From contig CAIVKT010000420.1 of NCBI GenBank assembly GCA_903906615.1, positions 1 through 10,806 of the forward strand: 10,806 nucleotides of DNA, in the 5' to 3' direction. The notes beneath the pieces are model-generated. The model was not told where the DNA came from and ran no database searches. It worked only from the letters and a program-made list of their open reading frames with translations. Position numbers and translations under genes: made by a program. How positions within the stretch are numbered: position 1 is the stretch's first letter; each line of letters starts with the position of its first letter. Source of the stretch: an uncultured Bacteroidota bacterium. GTDB taxonomy: Bacteria > Bacteroidota > Bacteroidia > Chitinophagales > Chitinophagaceae. Of this stretch, positions 6,496 through 10,806 are shown in pieces.

Positions 6496-7965
6496 TTACC
6501 TGCTGTAATTCGGCGCTTCCTTGGTGATCACCACATCATGTGGATGGCTCTCAGCCATGCTCGCCGGGGTGATGCGTACGAATTGTGATTCGTTCTGCAG
6601 GGTAGCTATGTCTTTAGCGCCACAGTAGCCCATGCCTGCGCGCAGCCCACCTACAAACTGTTGTACAATTTCGCTCAGTGCGCCCTTGTAAGGCACACGG
6701 CCCACAATGCCTTCCGGCACCAGTTTCTTTATATCTGCCTCCATGTCCTGGAAGTAGCGGTCTTTAGAGCCTTCCTGCATCGCCTCTACCGAGCCCATGC
6801 CGCGGTACGATTTGAACTTACGCCCTTCGTATATGATCGTCTCGCCGGGGCTTTCCTCAGTACCTGCGAATATAGACCCTGCCATGATGCACGATGCGCC
6901 TGCGGCTATGGCCTTCACCATATCGCCGGTATAGCGTATGCCGCCATCGGCTATTACGGGTATGCCTGTTTTTTTAAGTGCCTGTGCTGCTTCTACTATT
7001 GCGGTAAGTTGCGGTGCGCCCGCGCCTGTTACCACGCGCGTGGTGCATATAGAGCCGGGGCCTACACCCACCTTCACGGCATCAGCGCCCGCATCGGCCA
7101 GCGCCTTGGCGCCTGCTGCCGTGGCCACATTGCCCGCTATAATAGGTATGTTCTTAAATGCTTTCTTTACCTTCTTTACTGCTTCTATTACACCCTTCGA
7201 GTGGCCGTGTGCGCTGTCCAGCGTTATCACGTCCACACCAGCGTTTTTCAATGCCTCCACACGCTCCAGTATATCTGGGGTAATCCCTATTGCAGCGCCT
7301 GCTACCAGGCGGCCCATAGTGTCTTTGCTGGCATTGGGGTGGCTCTTCAGTTGTATCGTATCCCGGAAGGTGATGAGCCCTATCAGCTTGCCCTTCTTAT
7401 CTACTATTGGTAGTTTTTCTATTTTGTGCTGCTCCAGTATCCGCTCTGCTTTCTGCATATCGGTGCCAAAGGCTGCGGTCACCAGGTTCTCGCTGGTCAT
7501 TACCTCGCTCACCTTTTTCTTCATGTTCTTCTCAAAGCGCAGGTCGCGGTTGGTGAGCATGCCCACCAGCAGAAAGTTGTTATCAACAATAGGTATGCCG
7601 CCTATTTTGTTGTCCTTCATTATCTTCAGGGCATCGCCTACAGTGGCATCGGGTTTCAGGGTTATGGGGTCCAGTATCAGGCCGTTCTCCGAGCGTTTTA
7701 CTTTGCGCACCTGCTCTGCCTGGCGCTCTATGCTCATGTTCTTGTGCAGGATGCCTATACCCCCTTCGCGCGACAGCGCTATGGCCAGCGGCGTCTCTGT
7801 CACCGTATCCATGGCGGCTGATACCATGGGGATGTTGATCTTAATGTCTTTGGTGAGATTGGTTACGATACTTACTTCGCGAGGCAGTACTTCGGAGTAA
7901 GCCGGCATAAGCAGTACATCATCAAATGTAAGCCCTTCGCCGTAAAATTTGGATTTTATTGCCAT
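6496..7965 (-). CDS. guaB: Inosine-5'-monophosphate dehydrogenase
   Basis: GuaB oxidises IMP to XMP with NAD+, the first committed step of GMP synthesis, in the cytoplasm. The 489-residue length is typical of bacterial IMPDH. Residues 8-95 begin the barrel ([33 protein letters not shown]). A CBS-domain pair is inserted at about 97-212. The catalytic loop is GPGSICTTR (C307). The phosphate-binding segments are [13 protein letters not shown] (340-352) and [13 protein letters not shown]. The GMGSVEAM motif follows, and the flap carries R403-Y404. The end is [25 protein letters not shown]. Every key residue is present. ATG 7965 is chosen over an upstream in-frame TTG (7992) because [16 protein letters not shown] is the usual N terminus and the TTG lies upstream of the -7 box. 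It converges on the AT-rich cassette and shares its terminator. No frame defects are visible. Confidence 0.97.
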   Translation of the reverse strand: MAIKSKFYGEGLTFDDVLLMPAYSEVLPREVSIVTNLTKDIKINIPMVSAAMDTVTETPLAIALSREGGIGILHKNMSIERQAEQVRKVKRSENGLILDPITLKPDATVGDALKIMKDNKIGGIPIVDNNFLLVGMLTNRDLRFEKNMKKKVSEVMTSENLVTAAFGTDMQKAERILEQHKIEKLPIVDKKGKLIGLITFRDTIQLKSHPNASKDTMGRLVAGAAIGITPDILERVEALKNAGVDVITLDSAHGHSKGVIEAVKKVKKAFKNIPIIAGNVATAAGAKALADAGADAVKVGVGPGSICTTRVVTGAGAPQLTAIVEAAQALKKTGIPVIADGGIRYTGDMVKAIAAGASCIMAGSIFAGTEESPGETIIYEGRKFKSYRGMGSVEAMQEGSKDRYFQDMEADIKKLVPEGIVGRVPYKGALSEIVQQFVGGLRAGMGYCGAKDIATLQNESQFVRITPASMAESHPHDVVITKEAPNYSR

Positions 7966-7968
7966 GTG

Positions 7969-8001
7969 CAAAGATAGGTAACAAAAGACCAATTGTGCAA
8001 A
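7969..8001 (-). promoter_or_regulatory. guaB promoter, -7 box almost touching the start codon
   Basis: On the minus strand TATCTTTG (7976 to 7969) matches TAnnTTTG exactly. A TTTG (8001 to 7998) lies 21 nt upstream, two more than the usual 19. Only three bases (CAC) separate the -7 box from the ATG at 7965. Transcription should start at or next to the ATG, suggesting a leaderless mRNA. Confidence 0.6.
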
Positions 8002-8142
8002 TATGGGGCTATCAACAATTTCTATACCTTCTTAAAGACAGCCAGATTTGCGCAGGAGTAGCCACCACATTGGCTCATAGGTCATAATAGCCTACGTGGC
8101 CTGCTTTCATAAAGTACGTAGTGCAGATAGGAATTTCTCCCG

Positions 8143-8171
8143 CCTATGTGGTCTATGTGCCTATATGGTGG
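8143..8171 (+). repeat. Degenerate CCTATGTG-type tandem repeat
   Basis: Three imperfect units follow one another: CCTATGTGG, TCTATGTGC, CTATATGGTGG. A related TAGCCTACGTGGCC occurs about 60 nt upstream. Low-complexity intergenic DNA with no visible function. Confidence 0.4.
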
Positions 8172-8258
8172 CCTTTAAAACCCTTCGTAACCCCCCTGCA
8201 TTTATATGGCAAAATCGGTGTTCGCTACTATCTTTTAAAAATATCCGCCATAAAAGGC

Positions 8259-8286
8259 TTGTATTATTTGCCGTTTTATATATTTG
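8259..8286 (+). promoter_or_regulatory. Probable promoter of the Cys-rich secreted protein gene
   Basis: TATATTTG at 8279-8286 fits the -7 consensus exactly. A TTG at 8259-8261 lies 17 nt upstream, slightly closer than usual. A start near 8292 would give a leader of about 57 nt before ATG 8349 and would place the in-frame upstream codons outside the transcript. Confidence 0.5.
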
Positions 8287-8348
8287 CAGTAGTGTGGGTG
8301 CTTCGTGGTGAATGGCTATCTTTCAATGATCTAAAATCAAATTATTAT

Positions 8349-8792
8349 ATGTTATCACGTTTCACAATGGTGTTGTTCATTACGCTGGCTATGCTGGGGG
8401 GTAATTCAGTACAGGCACAGAGTACCGATTATCTAAAGCATGGCAAGATATTCAACCTGTGCTCTTACAAAAGGCAATGCACCAAGTGCTATACCTGCGA
8501 TAAAGACCGCTTCGATGTAAAGATCAAGAACAACACGACCAAAACCATAACTGCAATATCGGTAAAATTCTATTCAGAGGTATTCAACCGCATATTAGAG
8601 AAAGACACCAAGATCGAAGCTGATGTGATACGCGGCAAGCAGATAGGCCACTTCTACATGTGCGTACCCGATGGCCAGCACTGGATCATCAGCAAGATCA
8701 CCTACGACGACGGCAGCACCCAGGCCTTCACCCTCGCCGACCGCATGGAAGATTTTATGCAGGAGCCTGACGAATGCGATTGCAACGACTAA
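8349..8792 (+). CDS. Secreted cysteine-rich protein with a possible Ig-like beta domain, 147 aa
   Basis: ATG 8349 is chosen because it opens a signal peptide (MLSRFTMVLFITLAMLGG, cleavage near VQAQ, residue 24); ATG 8367 is also possible. The open frame extends further upstream to 8121, but that part lacks protein character. The mature protein has a cysteine cluster C38-x5-C44-xx-C47-xx-C50 (CSYKRQCTKCYTC), a lone C105, and C143/C145 at the acidic end DECDCND. Residues 53-125 look like a beta sandwich: RFDVKIKNNTTKTITAISVKFY is typical of Ig-like domains that start 'v.nnt.ktI..i.v.f'. The cysteines could form disulfides or bind metal; the nearby dsb cluster would suit disulfides, but this is only inference. 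The family is not recognised. Its stop is 3 nt from the stop of the converging plug-like gene. Confidence 0.7.
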   Translation: MLSRFTMVLFITLAMLGGNSVQAQSTDYLKHGKIFNLCSYKRQCTKCYTCDKDRFDVKIKNNTTKTITAISVKFYSEVFNRILEKDTKIEADVIRGKQIGHFYMCVPDGQHWIISKITYDDGSTQAFTLADRMEDFMQEPDECDCND

Positions 8793-8795
8793 ATA

Positions 8796-9143
8796 TCAAT
8801 GTAAGGCTCCGTCATCAATGTAGATGTCCCCGGCACCACTCCCGTGAACAATGACCTCATCGCCCCTGCGGCGCTGGTAAGCGCCGGGCAGGGTAGCTAC
8901 GATGTCGTTTATGTTGGTGTAAGACATCACACTTAATCTTGCTCTTGTAAATACATATTTTATTGGCGTGTAGTTTGCCATTGGATCAGGCCAGGTGCGG
9001 CACTCAGGAACGACTGTTATTTCTGTCCTGGTTATAAGGTTGGCTGGTGTTACCGGTTTATAATTCTCACGCCCATCTTTCACCCATTGTGCCGCAGCAT
9101 GCAACGCAAAGAAGCTGAAGAGCAATGTGGTCAACACTTTCAT
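8796..9143 (-). CDS. Small secreted TonB-plug-like protein, distal copy, 115 aa
   Basis: ATG 9143 to TGA 8796-8798. Residues 1-19 are a signal peptide (MKVLTTLLFSFFALHAAAQ). Residues 70-115 follow the front half of a TonB-dependent receptor plug: MSYTNINDIVATLPGAYQRRR, then GDEVIVHGSGAGDIYIDDG. Bacteroidota receptors usually read LPTRDVN.(I/L)..T.GVYQ...G..(L/I)..GG.R....YYIDGV. The protein stops five residues past the YIDG position, whereas a receptor would continue through the rest of the plug and a beta barrel of several hundred residues. It is clearly a paralog of the next two genes (same motif, same end point). It is the last gene of the array, 17 nt behind its neighbour. The similarity is read by eye. 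A role in blocking, tuning or copying a receptor plug is speculation. Confidence 0.7.
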   Translation of the reverse strand: MKVLTTLLFSFFALHAAAQWVKDGRENYKPVTPANLITRTEITVVPECRTWPDPMANYTPIKYVFTRARLSVMSYTNINDIVATLPGAYQRRRGDEVIVHGSGAGDIYIDDGALH

Positions 9144-9160
9144 AATGATCTGTTTTAAAA

Positions 9161-9529
9161 CTACTGCCTGATGCCATCTATGTAGTAGGCATTGCCATCT
9201 GACTTGCCGCCATACATATGCAGCGCATCGCCACGGCGGCGTTGGTAGGTGCCGGGCACAGTGCTCAATATATCATTTACATTCATCGTGGGCATGCGCT
9301 CTATCTCGCTGGCATTAAATACATACCTCCCTGGCTCGCGCAGTTTTATCGTTTCTTTCGGCAATAGAGGCCGGAAATTAACCTCATCATCAATGATGTA
9401 CATGTTGCCTTGGGTGCGGCCGTCTATCACAGGCAATGGATCTATTTTGACCACAGCCCTTGCTGCTATATCCTGTGCATTTGCCTGCCAGGCGGAGGCT
9501 ACAAGTAATGCGATAATGATCTTTTTCAT
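9161..9529 (-). CDS. Small secreted TonB-plug-like protein, middle copy, 122 aa
   Basis: ATG 9529 to TAG 9161-9163. The signal peptide is MKKIIIALLVASAWQANAQ. The mature N terminus (IAARAVVKIDPLPV) is nearly the same as in the broken upstream copy. Residues 70-122 carry the clearest plug signature of the three: FNASEIERMPTMNVNDILST, VPGTYQRRRGDALHMYGG and NAYYIDGIRQ. This matches the receptor-plug pattern (E(I/L)..mP..(D/N)VN, GvYQ, GG, YYIDG). It ends two residues after the YIDG position region. An internal echo, GRTQGNMYIIDDEV (38-50), resembles the C-terminal KSDGNAYYIDGI and may be an old duplication. It lies 35 nt downstream of the broken copy and 17 nt upstream of the distal copy, so one transcript is likely. 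The upstream bases show no strong Shine-Dalgarno sequence. Confidence 0.72.
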   Translation of the reverse strand: MKKIIIALLVASAWQANAQDIAARAVVKIDPLPVIDGRTQGNMYIIDDEVNFRPLLPKETIKLREPGRYVFNASEIERMPTMNVNDILSTVPGTYQRRRGDALHMYGGKSDGNAYYIDGIRQ

Positions 9530-9564
9530 AACACATCCGTTTTATAATGAGCAATAGAATAACC

Positions 9565-10027
9565 CTATTGTACCAATCTGCCTTTTACGTAAGCTGGTTT
9601 TTGAATCGGGCTGCCGTATATGCTTGTCGCATCCCCCCTGCGCTTTTGGTAGGTGCCGGGTGTTAGCGCTACAATGTCATTCACGTCTGAAGTAGGCAGG
9701 TGGCTTAGTTCCTCCGCTGTAAAGAAACTATAATCAGGCCCAATATAACTTGAGGTCTTTGACTGATAGTTATACATGCTAGTAGTTATACATGCTAGTA
9801 GTTATACATGCTAGATTTGGTACAGTTCCATCTCTCATTTTCCATACAGTACCTGGGATTATGACTAAAGTACCATGAATACTAACATCCGTATTAGTTG
9901 CTGTTCTTTTTATTTTGCAATGGCTTACCGGCAAAGGCTCTATTTTGATTACAGCTCTTGCCGCAGTTTCCTGTGCTGCTGCCTGCCATGCCGAGGCTAC
10001 GAGTAATGTAATAATGATCGTTTTCAT
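9565..10027 (-). pseudogene. TonB-plug-like small secreted protein, promoter-proximal copy, frame broken by a 16-bp repeat
   Basis: The first half runs from ATG 10027 (preceded by AAAGGATTT, a fair ribosome site): signal peptide MKTIIITLLVASAWQAAAQ, then TAARAVIKIEPLPV as in the middle copy, ending at a TAG inside the repeat near 9779. The second half is in another frame from 9777 to TAG 9565-9567 and carries the plug-like part FFTAEELSHLPTSDVNDIV, TPGTYQKRRGDATSIYG. Between them lie three perfect 16-bp repeats. Two copies would join the halves in frame into a protein of about 148 residues. The end reads AYVKG where the paralogs have YYIDG or YIDDG, so the motif has drifted. The gene may be dead or reversibly switched off. 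An upstream in-frame ATG (10060) is less likely as a start. Confidence 0.7.
9767..9814 (+). repeat. Three perfect 16-bp tandem repeats inside a coding region
   Basis: TAGTTATACATGCTAG occurs three times without change at 9767, 9783 and 9799. The unit is not a multiple of three, so each copy shifts the minus-strand frame. With three copies the frame meets TAG in the third unit. With two copies it reads through (…ACT AGC ATG TAT AAC TAT CAG…) into the downstream half. Confidence 0.92.
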
Positions 10028-10109
10028 AAATCCTTTATTATATAGACGTAATATAATCATATTTTCATGGGTAATTACAAAAAAATAGTTGTTTTATGAC
10101 TTATAGCGT

Positions 10110-10127
10110 ACGTTTTCCCCAAAACGT
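10110..10127. promoter_or_regulatory. Perfect inverted repeat ACGTTTT-CCCC-AAAACGT in a divergent intergenic region
   Basis: Seven-base arms flank a CCCC centre, about 83 nt from the minus-strand plug array start and 93 nt from the plus-strand 68-aa gene. It has no T-run on the plus side. It could be an operator serving either divergent gene. No clear TAnnTTTG box was seen here, so regulation is a guess. Confidence 0.35.
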
Positions 10128-10219
10128 TATAATTTTCCACAGATAGTTTGGTTTATTCAATTATTTTGTAGATTGTGTCCTGTTAACAATTCGTAAACGC
10201 TAAACACAAACTAAACAAT

Positions 10220-10426
10220 ATGGATACTTCAAAGATGCTCAGGGCATATTGCCTCAAGACAAAAGAAAAAGACGTACCGTTGCACGACGCTGTTATTACC
10301 CGCACTGCAAAGGGCGGCTATATAGCTAACGGCAATGACGGTAAGGGTAACAAGATGGCTGCCATCCTTGGCGAAGCCAAAGCCCTGCAGGCCATTAAAG
10401 ACGGCGTGGCTAAGCAAGCGTTCTAA
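10220..10426 (+). CDS. Small basic protein resembling DUF5679, 68 aa
   Basis: ATG 10220 to TAA 10424-10426, with its own terminator just downstream, so it is a complete small gene. The layout RAYCLKTKEKDVPLHDAV, then TAKGGYIANGNDGKGNKMA resembles DUF5679-type domains, which read 'AYCVKCK.K.......V..KNG...G.CP.CG.KM'. Here only the first cysteine remains; the other expected zinc-ligand positions are Thr, Asn/Asp and Gly. A helical tail rich in Ala and Lys follows (ILGEAKALQAIKDGVAKQAF). With no signal peptide it is probably cytoplasmic. The resemblance is weak and read by eye; the missing cysteines would rule out zinc binding. It is transcribed away from the plug-like array. Confidence 0.6.
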   Translation: MDTSKMLRAYCLKTKEKDVPLHDAVITRTAKGGYIANGNDGKGNKMAAILGEAKALQAIKDGVAKQAF

Positions 10427-10451
10427 ATAACTGTGGTAACACTACCACCTC

Positions 10452-10489
10452 AAAGGCCCTGCACTGATACTATCGGTCGCAGGGCTTTT
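10452..10489 (+). terminator. Intrinsic terminator of the 68-aa protein gene
   Basis: AAAGGCCCTGC pairs with GCAGGGCTTT (one bulged G). The stem continues inside with ACTGAT against ATCGGT, and TTTTG follows. It lies 26 nt after the stop codon. Confidence 0.8.
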
Positions 10490-10618
10490 GTATACCCTCT
10501 TTTTTTCGCTCTGTTTCTCCGCTCTAATCAAGATTCCCCCTAATGGCGGTATTTTGTTCGCAGCCTCTTTTGTTTACAGATATTTCTCTAATTTTATAAT
10601 AACCAAACACACACTATC

Positions 10619-10806
10619 ATGGGATTTTTCACAAAGCTTTCCAATGGATGGGAGATATCAATGACGAGCATAAAGGTGCTCAATGCCAATAAGCGGCTGA
10701 TCATCTTCCCGATACTGTCGGGTATCTCTTTACTGCTGGTCTTCGCATCGTTTGCTGTGCCCTTTATGGCCAGCCATGCGTGGGACATGAGTAATATCGA
10801 TATAAA
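10619..10806 (+). CDS. DUF6159-like integral membrane protein, N-terminal part only
   Basis: ATG 10619 opens a frame that continues past the window end (62 full codons visible). The N terminus, MGFFTKLSNGWEISMTSIKV then LNANKRLIIFPILSGIS, matches my memory of the DUF6159 family opening ('F..lsngW.i...S..vL..nk.LiiFPllSg'). A first transmembrane segment follows at about residues 29-50 (IIFPILSGISLLLVFASFAVPF). Full family members have several membrane helices and unknown function. The gene follows the terminator of the 68-aa gene, so it should have its own promoter, but no exact TAnnTTTG was found in the 130 nt upstream. Confidence 0.7.
   Translation, partial: MGFFTKLSNGWEISMTSIKVLNANKRLIIFPILSGISLLLVFASFAVPFMASHAWDMSNIDI

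Larger units (their letters stand above)
7966..8348. other. Divergent intergenic region between guaB and the Cys-rich protein gene
   Basis: This 383-nt spacer holds the guaB promoter on the minus strand, a CTATGTG-type degenerate repeat near 8143-8171, and a likely plus-strand promoter near 8259-8286. An in-frame extension upstream of the 8349 gene exists (open from 8121), but its translation looks random and lies mostly upstream of the promoter. No RNA gene is evident. Confidence 0.6.

Noticed and set aside
6661..7900. Long plus-strand open frames opposite guaB
   Set aside because: They are antisense shadows of a high-GC housekeeping gene with every key residue intact; their translations are compositionally odd and have no start signals.
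8121..8348. In-frame upstream extension of the Cys-rich protein
   Set aside because: The best promoter lies inside it, and ATG 8349 gives a clean signal peptide; the extension translates to unconvincing sequence.
9767..9814. CRISPR-like repeats
   Set aside because: Units are directly adjacent with no spacers; this is a simple tandem duplication.

Overview
The window looks like a chromosomal segment of a Bacteroidota bacterium, probably of the Chitinophagaceae or a neighbouring family. This is inferred from three things. There are several TAnnTTTG (-7) promoter elements, one with a perfect TTTG box 19 nt upstream. Shine-Dalgarno sequences are mostly absent. The protein families also fit: Bacteroidota-type DsbD and guaB, DUF6159, and sequences resembling the plugs of TonB-dependent receptors. 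No tRNA, rRNA, CRISPR array or complete insertion sequence was found.

Positions 1-3344 (plus strand) hold a thiol-redox cluster for the cell envelope. It starts with an isolated DsbD N-terminal domain (cut by the window edge), followed by a full three-part DsbD and then an isolated secreted thioredoxin domain closely related to the C-terminal domain of that DsbD. A very short ORF with a signal peptide ends the series. The modules presumably pass electrons from the cytoplasm to periplasmic disulfides.

Positions 3470-5406 hold an acidic hypothetical protein (minus), an unexplained gap of about 470 nt, a secreted DUF695/RraB-like protein (plus), and a decayed fragment of an M13 (neprilysin/PepO-type) metallopeptidase that runs into a terminator.

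Positions 5495-6446 form a self-contained AT-rich cassette with its own promoter, two overlapping unrecognised genes and a strong terminator. The second gene ends just after an A_AAA_AAG heptamer, and a -1 shift there would add 18 residues. The cassette looks acquired.

Positions 6496-7965 (minus) are guaB (IMP dehydrogenase), the one clear housekeeping gene. Its -7 element lies so close to the ATG that the transcript may be leaderless.

Positions 8349-8792 encode a secreted Cys-rich protein. Converging on it is a minus-strand array (10027 to 8796) of three paralogous small secreted proteins. Each is a signal peptide plus the front half of a TonB-receptor plug motif. The promoter-proximal copy is broken by three perfect copies of a 16-bp repeat; two copies would restore the frame, so it could be phase-variable. 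This array is the most unusual part of the window. The right end carries a 68-aa DUF5679-like protein with a terminator, and the start of a DUF6159-type membrane protein.
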